Assembly (NCBI GenBank): GCA_030618925.1
Contig: JAUXCK010000086.1
Coordinates: forward strand, 1-8,933
Reading direction: 5' to 3'
Length of the DNA: 8,933 nucleotides
Source: Desulfobacteraceae bacterium
GTDB taxonomy: Bacteria; Desulfobacterota; Desulfobacteria; Desulfobacterales; SURF-7
Made by a program: the position numbers and the translations under genes. The notes beneath the pieces are model-generated. The model was not told where the DNA came from, did not search any database, and saw only the letters and a list, made by a program, of their open reading frames with translations. Positions 1 through 7,458 of this stretch are shown piece after piece; the stretch's first letter is position 1, and the number at the start of each line of letters is the position of its first letter.

Positions 1-305
1 CCATTTGTGCCCGGGATTTGAAAGTCAATTGTTGACCCGTTTCCATTGGATGTTTGTTTGCAGAAGAATTTAAAAAGATCACCGGTAGTGGTGAAATCAT
101 TCAGTCGAATCCCCTTTAGAACCTGCAGGTTTTTACACATGGCAAAATCCAGATCCGGACGACAGGACTGGGCCGCTCTTGAAAACCACTCCAGAACCAT
201 GGCCACAGGCACCACAGGCACGTCTTTGATTCGATGGCTGTCAATAAACGGATAATCTGAATCATTCACAATCAGGCTGAGGTTGCAGGTCTGATGTTCA
301 GCAGT
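1..305 (-). other. Dehydratase-like hot-dog domain (DH'), N-terminal part only
   Basis: From residue about 1797 to the window edge. After the KR, the sequence NDSDYPFIDSHRIKDVPVVP and the following AMVLEWFSRAA are typical of the polyketide-synthase dehydratase N-terminal hot dog. The catalytic motif HxxxGxxxxP appears as H1820-RIK-D1824-VPVV-P1829, with Asp in place of the conserved Gly. The histidine is retained. The partner Asp of the second hot dog lies beyond the window, so activity cannot be judged. NLQVLKGIRLNDF further on matches the strand that follows in PfaA-type proteins. Confidence 0.75.
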
Positions 306-3300
306 ACCGGAGAATCCACCTTGTGGCGGCGGGGTCGGCCCGATGATCACTTCAACCGCCTGTTGAGACCCTTCCTGGATTTCTTCCACCAGCCGGCATG
401 CGCCTTCGGAAAGCGGGATTAACGGGATGCCTATTTTGGTGAAATGGTCTTTAAGCAGCGGTGACACCATCCCACCGTCCCATGGACCCCAGTTTATTGA
501 TTTCACTATACATTTTCCATCTCTCCGGGACGCCTCAAAATTTGCGACCTTGTTGAGAATTTCATTGCCCATGGCATAATCACATTGTCCCAGATTTCCA
601 AAACGGGCTGCAACAGAGGAGAAAAGGCAAATCATGTTTATTGGATCTTCTTTTGTGGCTGAAAGGAGTGATCTCAACCCATCAACCTTTGTGTTAAACA
701 CGAGATTGAATTGATCCTCTGTTTTTTCGGCAATGAGTCTGTCATTCAGGACACCTGCGCCGTGGACAATTCCGGTTATCGGTCCCCAGTCCCGGCGGAC
801 TAATTCAAGGGCTGCGTTGAGGGCGTCTGAGTCCTGCACATCACATGTAAGGTACCGGGCATCTGACCCGGCGTCGGCAAGGCTTCGCAGTGTGGCCTGG
901 ATTTCCCTTACAGCCATTATTTTTCGTGCCTGGGCGCCGAGTTCAGCAGGACGAATGGTCTGCCCTTCTGTTTTGGCATTTTCCAGAAGAGCCCGTTTTA
1001 ACGCCGCATCATCAAGGGCGTCTCGACAATACCCGGGTTCTTCCAATAAGGGTGTCCTGCCCAGCAGCACGATGCGAGGTTTGGCCTGAAGGGCCAGTTC
1101 GATCAGCGTGGTTGCTGTGACACCTCTGCCGCCGCCCGAGGCAATGATGACTGAATTTTCATCAACTCTATTGTCAGCAGGATTGGCAGGATTGGGCAGG
1201 GCTGGAACACTTTCCAGGCGATGCCTCGATCCATCTGCGTTCAGTCCAACCTCTTTTTCCGCTCCCCCTTTGAAAAGTTCATCTGTCAGAGATTCAGCCA
1301 GTTCATCTGCAGACCGATTTCCCTTTTCTATGTCGATTGATTTCACCGAGGCATTCGGCCATTCATGGGCAGCTGTTTTAATAAGACCGGGCAGACCACC
1401 GAGAAAGGCGCGCACACCGCAGTTGCCGGAAAGGCCAAAATCACCGCCCGTGTCCTGAACTATAACAAAGATTCCGCCGTGGTTTGAAAACCGATCTGCC
1501 ACCTTTTTGGCGGCAAGAAATGCTTCTTTGTTAATGGCGATGGCTGAATCCTCATCATGGCATTCGCAGAGGCCGCCGAGAAAGATAAGGACATTCGTAT
1601 CTTCAGGGATATCCTCACTGACCAGCGCGTCCAGCCCGCGTTCTTTCAGTTTATGAGCCAGGGCTTCGGCAATACCGGCATCGTCTTTGGTAATGATAAC
1701 AGTGCCCCCTGTGGTCAGGCCTGTCATAGTAAATCCGGTGTGGGGGGCAGGAATCTGTTTTAGAACATACCGTCCGATGCCCGTATTTTTAGCGGCACTC
1801 TTTTTCTGAATTCCCGATCCGTCATCAGTCGTTGTTTCCCCGGGTGCTCCGGCGGGTTGGTTTGCGACAGGAGCGTTTTGTTCTATAAAGTCAATCACAT
1901 CCCCTAATGTCTGGATATTCCCCATTTCACTTGGATCCACTTCCGGCAGCCAGGGGTTTTCATCCTTGACGGCGGAGAATATTTCAACCCGCTTGATGGA
2001 GTCAATGCCCAGATCTGATTCAAGTCCCATGTCAATGGTGAGGATTTCTTTTGGGTAGCCTGTTTTTTCAGCCACCACATCCAGCAGCATCTCCTTAAAG
2101 TCAATGTCTGCAGGGATAGACGCTGCCTGGGCTTCTGCAGGCGCCGTCAAAGGTGCCGGCGCGGCCGCTAAGGGTTTAGGTACTGCATGGTGAATTTGGG
2201 TAGCCGGCTCTGGAATTGTCTCTACATGGACGGGTTTATATTCGGGCAGGCTCTTTTCATGTGCCGGGAAAGGCACAGGTGGAGCAGGTTCCGAAATTCC
2301 GGGAACCTGTTTTGACGCAAACTGATCCGAAAATGATGGCGTCTGAGTCAGGGTCGTTTCAACAGGTGCAGAAGCCGGGTCGGTGAGCATGGCACCAAGC
2401 ATAAGATTTGCTTGTCCCGCGTTTTTCAGAAAAGCCATGTGTGTGTCGGCCATGGTGCTTTGGAACGCCGAATAGGCTTCCGCGGTCTGTTTTTGGATTT
2501 CCTGGTATGCCGAAATCCATGAACTGTTCATGTTACCGGTTTTTATTGTCCGCATATCGGCCTTCGAGGTCTTCTGGTGAAAAGTACGGGATGTGTGGGC
2601 TGTCGGTGCCGGCCTGGTTTGAGGGAGTGCATTTTCCCCTGGAAAGGGTTTGATTTGTTTTTTCGCTACTGCAGCATGAATGGCATTTTTTCCCTGAACG
2701 CTCGAATGGACCTCCAGGGGTGCGGGAAGTGAATCGATAGATTTTGTTTTTGGCGGATTCGGCTTTGGCAACGCTTCAGCGCCTCCTTTCGGCGGATAAG
2801 GCCGGCCATAATTATTTCCTGCGATCTGAACGGTCAGCAAAGGTTTTTTCTTTTCCCGCGGGTCCTTTACCGGGGCAAATGCCTCCCAGAGGGAGGAAAA
2901 GTCTATTTCCACACCATTGACCGCAAGCTGTCCCAGGGCATTCCATAGACTGGTAATCCCGTGAGCCCCCTTCCTGTCCATGCTGACTGCAAGATAAGGT
3001 CGATCTTCAAGACACTGCTGAACAAGTTTTGTCAGAACACATCCAGGCCCCACTTCAATAAACGTTCGGACGCCATGCGCATACATATCTTCAATCTGCT
3101 CAACAAAGCGCACCGGATGATTTATTTGCTGGACTAAAAGTGCCCGAAGTTTTTTGACATCTTTTGGATACGGCGTGGCTTTGGCATTTGAAAAGACAGG
3201 GATACCTGGTTTTTTAAGCTTTATGCCTTTCAAGAATTTTTTAAAAGGATCACAGGAACCCGTCATCAAATCGGAGTGAAAAGCGGTCGACACCTGGAGG

Positions 3301-5693
3301 CGATGGGGTTTGATGCCTTCGTCTGAAAGACGTTTCTCCACATCTTCGATGTCTTTGACCGCTCCAGATAGAACAACCTGTCTCGGGCTGTTATGATTGG
3401 CGATAATGACATTGCTTTTCCACTGGTCCAGCAAGGCTTGAATTTTGTCGCCCGGTTGGGCAACCGCTGTCATGGCACCGGGTGTGGAACTGACTTCAGC
3501 CATCAATTCACCCCGTTTCCTGGCAATTTTGATAAAATCTGCAGCTTCCAGCACACCCGCTTTATAAAGCGCTGTTACTTCCCCCAGGCTGTGTCCGCCC
3601 ACATAGTCGGGTTTAATACCGAGGGGCTCTAAAAGTGAGATCATTGAAAGACTGGTGGTGCATATAGCGGGTTGCGCCCATTGTGTTTGCGTCAGTTGCT
3701 GAGTCTGTTTTTTTCGGTCGTCATCAGAGAAAACAGGCCTGGGAAAGACGATTTCGTGAAGCTTATCATTCTCATCCATGGGAATCGCGGCGGTCATGTC
3801 CCATATTTTCTGGGCGTTGTCATGAAACATGGCCAGGTCAGCCCCCATGCCGACATATTGGCTTCCCTGCCCGGGAAACAGGAAGGCAATGGAACCGGCT
3901 TCAGCCCCTTTGGGTTGATAATAGATCCCGTTGGGGAAAGAAAAAGCGTTGTCCGGATTTTTAGATATTTTTTCTGAAGCCTGGATCAGTTTCTTTTCAA
4001 GATCTTTTTCATTTTCTGCAACAATAGACAGCCGATAGGGGGCCTTTTGATTAAAATTTTCCTGGCTGGTTCTGGCCAGATAGGAGAGAACACCCTCTGA
4101 ATTCAGGTTTTCGCCTGTTTTAGAACAAAGGTCAGCAAGGGCTTTTCCATTTTCAGCTGCCAACAAAACCAGTTCACTCGGGGCAGTTCGACGACGATAG
4201 GCGGTTTTGCCGGGACCGGTGTACTCCTCCATTGTCGTGTGGAAATTGGTGCCGCCAAATCCAAAGGAACTGACAGATGCCCGTCGGGGATAAGCATCAT
4301 CTCTGATCCAGGGACGGGGTTGTGTGTTAAGATAAAACGGACTCGCGTCAATTTTAAATTTGGGATCGGGTTGTTTCACCTTAATTGTGGGGGGCAGGGT
4401 TTTATGATGCAGGGCCATCACTGCCTTAATGAGGCCTGCAATGGCTGCGGCACTTTTTGTATGACCGATCTGTGATTTTACGGATCCGAGAGCGCACCAC
4501 TGACGGTCTTTACGGTCGGATTCGCTGAAAACCATATTCAGACTGTTAAATTCAACTTCGTCGCCAAGCCTGACACCGGTCCCATGCGCTTCCACCAGTT
4601 CCACTGTATCCGGGGAATATCCGGCGGTCTCATAACATCGCCTGAGCGCTTTTGCCTGGCCCTCTGCGAGCGGCGCATATACACTGGTGCCGTTGCCATC
4701 GGATGAGGCGCCCATCCCTTTTATCACAGCGTAAATACGGTCTCCATCTTTTTCCGCATCCGCAAGCCGCTTCAGGGCGACCATCCCGATGCCTTCACCC
4801 AGGATCATTCCATCTGCATCTTCGGAGAACGAGCGACAGTCACCTGTTGGAGAAAGGGCAGGCGTTTTGCTGAAGCATGTAAAGAGAAAAGGTCCATTGG
4901 TGGCATCAACACCGCCGGTAATGACAAGGTTCGACTTCCCGGTGTAGAGTTGATCAAGGGCCATTGTCATTGCGGAAAACGAGCTGGCACAGGCAGCATC
5001 GGCAGTACAGTTCAGGCCGCCCAGATCAAAGTGATTCGCAATACGTCCGGCAACCACATTGCCAAGCAGTCCTGGAAAGGTGCTTTCTTTCCATTCAACA
5101 AAATTGCTCAGGATTCTTTCGCAGATCCCGTTAACCTGATCTTCCGGGAAGCCTTCTTCCCGCAATGCTTTTATCCATAACGGCTTCTGCAGGCGGCCGG
5201 CAATCTCACCCAGGAGTTCGAGACCGGCGGCAACACCAAGAATGACGCTGACACCATCGCGATCCATCTCTTTAAACTGTCCCTGGGTCGCATCTTCCAG
5301 AACCTGTTTTGCCACCACAAGCGCCAATAGTTGTGCCGTATCCGTGGCAGCCAGGTTCGTGGGGGGAACACCGAACTCCATGGGGTCAAAGTCAATAGGG
5401 GAAAGAAAGGCCCCTCTTTTTGCATATGTCTTATCCGGAGCCAGCGGATTCGGGTCATAATGGTCGTCGATTAACCAGTAATTCGGAGGTGTTTCTGTTA
5501 TGTGGTCTCGGCCGGCCAGGATATCGCACCAAAATCCGCCGGCATCGGCTGATCCAGGGAAAAGGGCACTGACACCGACCACCGCAATGGGAATGGAGGG
5601 GATGTAAATGGGGTTCCGGGCACTGGATTTTTTCTTTTTTTCTGCGGTTATTTTAGGTGCAGATGCTGTTTTTGGTTTCGCTTGTTTCGGCAT
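1..5693 (-). CDS. PfaA-like type I polyketide/PUFA (secondary lipid) synthase, KS-AT-ACP-KR-DH', 3' end outside window
   Basis: The minus-strand frame from the ATG at 5693-5691 stays open to the window edge, giving 1,897 codons plus two bases with no stop. Domains in order are: Lys/Pro-rich N-terminal tail (1-32), ketosynthase (about 33-485), acyltransferase (about 600-900), Pro/Ala-rich linker (about 940-1196), one ACP (1197-1274), ketoreductase (about 1295-1785) and the start of a dehydratase-like domain (1797 on). All expected catalytic residues of KS, AT, ACP and KR are present. By family knowledge such proteins iteratively condense malonyl units on the ACP and reduce the beta-keto group, in the cytosol, to make long-chain lipids. 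The ACP motif LGIDSIKRVEI and the KS-AT-ACP-KR-DH order match PfaA-type synthases rather than modular antibiotic PKSs. The start is supported by a GAGGAG ribosome-binding site and by the 29-bp gap after the PfaD gene. The single ACP is unusual. Product unknown; a heterocyst-glycolipid-like or other secondary lipid is as possible as a PUFA. Confidence 0.93.
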   Translation of the reverse strand, partial: MPKQAKPKTASAPKITAEKKKKSSARNPIYIPSIPIAVVGVSALFPGSADAGGFWCDILAGRDHITETPPNYWLIDDHYDPNPLAPDKTYAKRGAFLSPIDFDPMEFGVPPTNLAATDTAQLLALVVAKQVLEDATQGQFKEMDRDGVSVILGVAAGLELLGEIAGRLQKPLWIKALREEGFPEDQVNGICERILSNFVEWKESTFPGLLGNVVAGRIANHFDLGGLNCTADAACASSFSAMTMALDQLYTGKSNLVITGGVDATNGPFLFTCFSKTPALSPTGDCRSFSEDADGMILGEGIGMVALKRLADAEKDGDRIYAVIKGMGASSDGNGTSVYAPLAEGQAKALRRCYETAGYSPDTVELVEAHGTGVRLGDEVEFNSLNMVFSESDRKDRQWCALGSVKSQIGHTKSAAAIAGLIKAVMALHHKTLPPTIKVKQPDPKFKIDASPFYLNTQPRPWIRDDAYPRRASVSSFGFGGTNFHTTMEEYTGPGKTAYRRRTAPSELVLLAAENGKALADLCSKTGENLNSEGVLSYLARTSQENFNQKAPYRLSIVAENEKDLEKKLIQASEKISKNPDNAFSFPNGIYYQPKGAEAGSIAFLFPGQGSQYVGMGADLAMFHDNAQKIWDMTAAIPMDENDKLHEIVFPRPVFSDDDRKKQTQQLTQTQWAQPAICTTSLSMISLLEPLGIKPDYVGGHSLGEVTALYKAGVLEAADFIKIARKRGELMAEVSSTPGAMTAVAQPGDKIQALLDQWKSNVIIANHNSPRQVVLSGAVKDIEDVEKRLSDEGIKPHRLQVSTAFHSDLMTGSCDPFKKFLKGIKLKKPGIPVFSNAKATPYPKDVKKLRALLVQQINHPVRFVEQIEDMYAHGVRTFIEVGPGCVLTKLVQQCLEDRPYLAVSMDRKGAHGITSLWNALGQLAVNGVEIDFSSLWEAFAPVKDPREKKKPLLTVQIAGNNYGRPYPPKGGAEALPKPNPPKTKSIDSLPAPLEVHSSVQGKNAIHAAVAKKQIKPFPGENALPQTRPAPTAHTSRTFHQKTSKADMRTIKTGNMNSSWISAYQEIQKQTAEAYSAFQSTMADTHMAFLKNAGQANLMLGAMLTDPASAPVETTLTQTPSFSDQFASKQVPGISEPAPPVPFPAHEKSLPEYKPVHVETIPEPATQIHHAVPKPLAAAPAPLTAPAEAQAASIPADIDFKEMLLDVVAEKTGYPKEILTIDMGLESDLGIDSIKRVEIFSAVKDENPWLPEVDPSEMGNIQTLGDVIDFIEQNAPVANQPAGAPGETTTDDGSGIQKKSAAKNTGIGRYVLKQIPAPHTGFTMTGLTTGGTVIITKDDAGIAEALAHKLKERGLDALVSEDIPEDTNVLIFLGGLCECHDEDSAIAINKEAFLAAKKVADRFSNHGGIFVIVQDTGGDFGLSGNCGVRAFLGGLPGLIKTAAHEWPNASVKSIDIEKGNRSADELAESLTDELFKGGAEKEVGLNADGSRHRLESVPALPNPANPADNRVDENSVIIASGGGRGVTATTLIELALQAKPRIVLLGRTPLLEEPGYCRDALDDAALKRALLENAKTEGQTIRPAELGAQARKIMAVREIQATLRSLADAGSDARYLTCDVQDSDALNAALELVRRDWGPITGIVHGAGVLNDRLIAEKTEDQFNLVFNTKVDGLRSLLSATKEDPINMICLFSSVAARFGNLGQCDYAMGNEILNKVANFEASRRDGKCIVKSINWGPWDGGMVSPLLKDHFTKIGIPLIPLSEGACRLVEEIQEGSQQAVEVIIGPTPPPQGGFSGTAEHQTCNLSLIVNDSDYPFIDSHRIKDVPVVPVAMVLEWFSRAAQSCRPDLDFAMCKNLQVLKGIRLNDFTTTGDLFKFFCKQTSNGNGSTIDFQIPGTN
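339..1811 (-). other. Ketoreductase (KR) domain, structural plus catalytic halves
   Basis: Residues about 1295-1785. The structural subdomain (about 1300-1505) has a degenerate Rossmann fold starting GGTVIITKDDAGIAEAL. The catalytic half starts with SVIIASGGGRGVTATT (Ser1519 to Thr1529), the NADPH-binding loop typical of PfaA-type KRs. Catalytic residues are Ser1693 in FSSVAARFGN, Tyr1706 in QCDYAMGN and Asn1710, with the normal 13-residue Ser-Tyr spacing. A roughly 50-residue insertion after LLGRTPLLEEPGY is characteristic of the PUFA-synthase KR class. The domain should be active and reduce the 3-ketoacyl-ACP to 3-hydroxyacyl-ACP. Confidence 0.92.
1872..2105 (-). other. Single acyl carrier protein (ACP) domain
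   Basis: Residues 1197-1274. The phosphopantetheine attachment serine is Ser1232 in DLGIDSIKRVEIFSAV, nearly the consensus of PUFA-synthase ACPs. The fold is complete, from FKEMLLDVVAEKTGYP (helix I) to TLGDVIDFIEQNA (helix IV). No second LGxDS motif occurs in any part of the 1,897 visible residues, so there is one ACP, not the tandem array found in classical PfaA proteins. Confidence 0.95.
2106..2876 (-). other. Long Pro/Ala/Lys-rich interdomain linker with one helical segment
   Basis: Residues about 940-1196, between AT and ACP. Low-complexity stretches rich in Pro, Ala, Lys and Thr flank a predicted amphipathic helix at about 1055-1105, which contains TMADTHMAFLKNAGQ. PUFA synthases carry a comparable Gln/His/Phe-Leu helix ('H..FL..Q') after the AT, so this piece is probably a conserved structural element and not just spacer. 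The remaining roughly 200 residues look disordered and may give the single ACP its reach. Confidence 0.7.
2994..3896 (-). other. Acyltransferase (AT, malonyl-type) domain
   Basis: Residues about 600-900. It begins with IAFLFPGQGSQYVGMG. The nucleophile Ser702 is in GGHSLGEVTALY, carboxylate-binding Arg727 lies 25 residues later in RKRGELM, the same spacing as in FabD, and His806 is in STAFHSDLM. The 'AFH' triplet before the histidine matches malonyl-CoA-specific ATs (HAFH type) rather than methylmalonyl-specific ones (YASH type), so malonyl-CoA is the inferred extender. A post-AT segment (GQLAVNGVEIDFSSLW) follows to about residue 935. Confidence 0.92.
4239..5597 (-). other. Ketosynthase (KS) domain of the PfaA-like synthase
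   Basis: Residues about 33-485. It opens with IAVVGVSALFPGSADAGGFW, the usual KS start. The nucleophile Cys235 sits in DAACASSFSA. His370 is in EAHGTGVRLGDEVE and His411 in KSQIGHTKSAAAIAGLIK, which completes the Cys-His-His decarboxylating triad, so the domain should be active for condensation rather than a chain-length-factor-like or Gln-type KS. It closes with SSFGFGGTNFH, the normal KS end motif. Confidence 0.95.
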
Positions 5694-5700
5694 AACACGA

Positions 5701-5707
5701 TCTCCTC
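5701..5707 (-). promoter_or_regulatory. Ribosome-binding site of the PfaA-like synthase
   Basis: Reads GAGGAGA on the minus strand, about 7 nt before the ATG at 5693. It sits inside the 29-bp gap after the pfaD stop codon. The strong match fixes the synthase start and fits co-transcription with pfaD; no terminator is visible in the gap. Confidence 0.85.
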
Positions 5708-5722
5708 GCTATTGCTGTTTCT

Positions 5723-7345
5723 TTAGGACAGGGGTCTTGGAAAAAAAATAAATGAAGACTCAGGCACTGGTACGCCATAACTTCGAAGCTGCTGGGCTCT
5801 GGTTATGACGGCGGCCCCTTCTAAAATATTCAAGGCTATATTTGTCACTGAACGGTTTTCAGGTTTTTCCAGAAAAGATCCGGCAACCCAGGAATTAAAA
5901 GCACCCATGGAAGGCCCGCAGCATATCTGATAATCAAGGTGACGGTTTGGATCACCTGTCATGGCCCACTGGGCACTGTTTCCAAGGTACCAGCGAAATA
6001 TTAATGCCATTTGATATTTTTCGTTCTTTTCGGCTTTTTCAACTTCCTTTGGATTTCGTTCAGAAAAAAAACGGTGTGTTTCAGACCAGATGTCGTCTAA
6101 TGAAGCCCGAAAAATGGTTTTTTCTATCTTGTCCCTTGTTGCGGATGGAATTGCTTTTAATGAATCATATTTGGAATAGAGTTCCCACAATTGTGCAGCC
6201 CGGCTGCAGAACATCGTGCCCTGTTTCAGGACCTGAACCTTCACCCCCAGTTCGAACATGTCTGCCGCAGGGGCCATGGTCACATCCACGACATTTGCCT
6301 TGGAGAGCATTTTTTTACCCTCTGGGGATAGACCTGATTCAACAGCGGACTGATTAATGGAACCGGTTAAAACATAAGCGGCCCCCATGGCAAATGCAGC
6401 AGCTGCTGCAGATGGCGTCCCGATCCCGCCCGCAGCGCCCACTCTGATCGGGCGAACGTATCCATATCGGTCCATCAGCGCATTCCGAAGACCCAGAATG
6501 GTGGGAAACAGGGCAGGGAGAGGACGGTTATCCGTATGGCCCCCGGAATCGGCTTCTACAGTAATGTCTTCCGCCAACGGCAGTCTGGCGGCAAGATCGG
6601 CCTCCATCCGGGTGATTTTGTTTTTAGACACAAGAAAGTCAAGTATGTCTTTGGGGGGGGGTGTCATAAAGTGGTGTGCCACCTCAGGCCTGGAAAGTTT
6701 TGCAAAGACATGATTTTTTCTATGTATCTGACCGGAGGGATCTGCCTGTAAACCAGATGCTGAATATCGAACAATGTTCGGAGACAGAGTCATAAAGGCA
6801 GCCGCCGATATTCGCTGAACATCCCGCTTCAGGTAAAGATCAACAACCGCTTCTTCCAGATCAGGTTCGCCGGGCGAATGGATCAGGTTGCTCCCCCATG
6901 GCAATCCCGTGCCTTCCAAAGTTGTCTGGATTTCATCAAGCGCTCTTTCAAGGGCATTGATCGAAAGACCGGCAGCCCCGAAAAAACCGATCATGCCTGC
7001 CCGTGCCATGGCGATGACCATGGTTGTGGAAGCAATGCCTCTAAACATGGCGCCGGCCACATATGGGAAACGAAGTCCGTGAACCTCCAGGAAAGACCGG
7101 TCTCCCAGCCATTCAGGATAAAGGGGCGGGAGGGATCCCATGACACGGAATTGAGAACTATCCTTCAAAAGATGGCTTCCCTCACCGGACCGGCATACAC
7201 CCAACCGTCCGGTGGAAACATCCTGTATGATGGTAACCGGTTCCCGAATCAGAGGGAGGACGGAAGCGATGTCACTCGCAGAAAACCCAGGGTGGCTTTG
7301 CGTCTCCCTCATGTTATTCATATGAATGCGGTTTTGGTGCTGCAT
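5723..7345 (-). CDS. pfaD: PfaD-family FMN-dependent trans-acting enoyl reductase
   Basis: A 540-residue protein, the normal length for PfaD, of the 2-nitropropane-dioxygenase-like TIM-barrel family. In PUFA and trans-AT polyketide systems these enzymes reduce the enoyl-ACP double bond in trans using FMN and NAD(P)H. Family features visible are the N-terminal segment through GSLPPLYPEWLGDRSFLE (71-88), SNLIHSP (152-158), EADSGGHTDNRP (264-275), the phosphate-binding AAGGIGTPSAAAAAFAMGA (304-322), and the C-terminal CGPSMGAFNSWVAGSFLE (476-493), which separates PfaD from simple nitronate monooxygenases. Start: ATG at 7345, with GAGGGA 10 nt upstream; Met9 and Met12 are alternatives without a comparable site. 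It is followed after 29 bp by the PfaA-like synthase, its probable partner. A run of nine C (6653-6661) encodes Pro229-Pro231. Confidence 0.95.
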   Translation of the reverse strand: MQHQNRIHMNNMRETQSHPGFSASDIASVLPLIREPVTIIQDVSTGRLGVCRSGEGSHLLKDSSQFRVMGSLPPLYPEWLGDRSFLEVHGLRFPYVAGAMFRGIASTTMVIAMARAGMIGFFGAAGLSINALERALDEIQTTLEGTGLPWGSNLIHSPGEPDLEEAVVDLYLKRDVQRISAAAFMTLSPNIVRYSASGLQADPSGQIHRKNHVFAKLSRPEVAHHFMTPPPKDILDFLVSKNKITRMEADLAARLPLAEDITVEADSGGHTDNRPLPALFPTILGLRNALMDRYGYVRPIRVGAAGGIGTPSAAAAAFAMGAAYVLTGSINQSAVESGLSPEGKKMLSKANVVDVTMAPAADMFELGVKVQVLKQGTMFCSRAAQLWELYSKYDSLKAIPSATRDKIEKTIFRASLDDIWSETHRFFSERNPKEVEKAEKNEKYQMALIFRWYLGNSAQWAMTGDPNRHLDYQICCGPSMGAFNSWVAGSFLEKPENRSVTNIALNILEGAAVITRAQQLRSYGVPVPESSFIFFPRPLS

Positions 7346-7355
7346 CTAAAATAAA

Positions 7356-7361
7356 TCCCTC
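7356..7361 (-). promoter_or_regulatory. Probable ribosome-binding site of pfaD
   Basis: Reads GAGGGA on the minus strand with a 10-nt spacer to the ATG at 7345. The spacing is slightly long but it is the only purine-rich site near any of the three candidate starts (Met1, Met9, Met12), and it favours Met1. Confidence 0.6.
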
Positions 7362-7392
7362 AAAGTACGCTTTAATGATAGTATTCGCATGA

Positions 7393-7417
7393 CCGTTAAA
7401 ATGATAAATCCGTTAAA
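7393..7417 (-). repeat. Two direct TTTAACGG repeats, 17 bp apart
   Basis: Copies are at 7410-7417 and 7393-7400, both on the minus strand and separated by 9 bp. A third identical 8-mer lies at 7470-7477, inside the last codons of the upstream gene. Clustering directly upstream of pfaD could mark binding half-sites, but the region is AT-rich and the third copy is coding, so chance is a fair alternative. Confidence 0.35.
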
Positions 7418-7458
7418 TATGGCTCCTTGAAAACGATGGTGCGAACTCTTTTTTTGGT

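Larger units (their letters stand above)
7346..7458 (-). promoter_or_regulatory. 113-bp AT-rich intergenic region upstream of pfaD, candidate promoter region
   Basis: It is the only sizeable gap in the window and lies between the stop of the repeat protein and pfaD. It contains two TTTAACGG direct repeats (see separate entry), an orphan AAGGAG at 7423-7428 with no start codon at a usable distance, and a 14-codon open frame (7390-7346) whose TAG touches the pfaD ATG. I could not find a convincing -35/-10 pair, nor a GC-rich hairpin with a T-run that would end the upstream transcript. Whether the upstream gene is in the same operon is therefore open. Confidence 0.4.

Noticed and set aside
733..1458. 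Plus-strand open frames of 118, 76 and 116 codons
   Set aside because: They lie antisense to the ketoreductase, whose minus-strand frame has an uninterrupted, recognisable domain. The translated products are Arg/Ser/Ala-rich shadows without a family match.
3393..3977. Plus-strand frames opposite the acyltransferase
   Set aside because: They are antisense to the AT, whose catalytic motifs GHSLGE and AFHS are on the minus strand; no ribosome-binding sites or domains are visible.
5171..5458. A 95-codon minus-strand frame overlapping the ketosynthase
   Set aside because: It is in a different frame from the synthase, is rich in Arg and Trp, and overlaps a stretch where the synthase frame gives clear KS sequence.
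5694..5722. A terminator between pfaD and the synthase
   Set aside because: The 29-bp gap is too short for a hairpin plus T-run and is largely occupied by the ribosome-binding site.
5947..7354. Several plus-strand frames (up to 158 codons) opposite pfaD
   Set aside because: They mirror a complete PfaD protein and look like codon-bias shadows.
7346..7390. A 14-codon open frame (MRILSLKRTLRDLF) ending in TAG directly against the pfaD ATG
   Set aside because: No ribosome-binding site lies before its ATG, it is in the same frame as pfaD, and such a short frame in AT-rich DNA is expected by chance. It shows no attenuator-like codon run.
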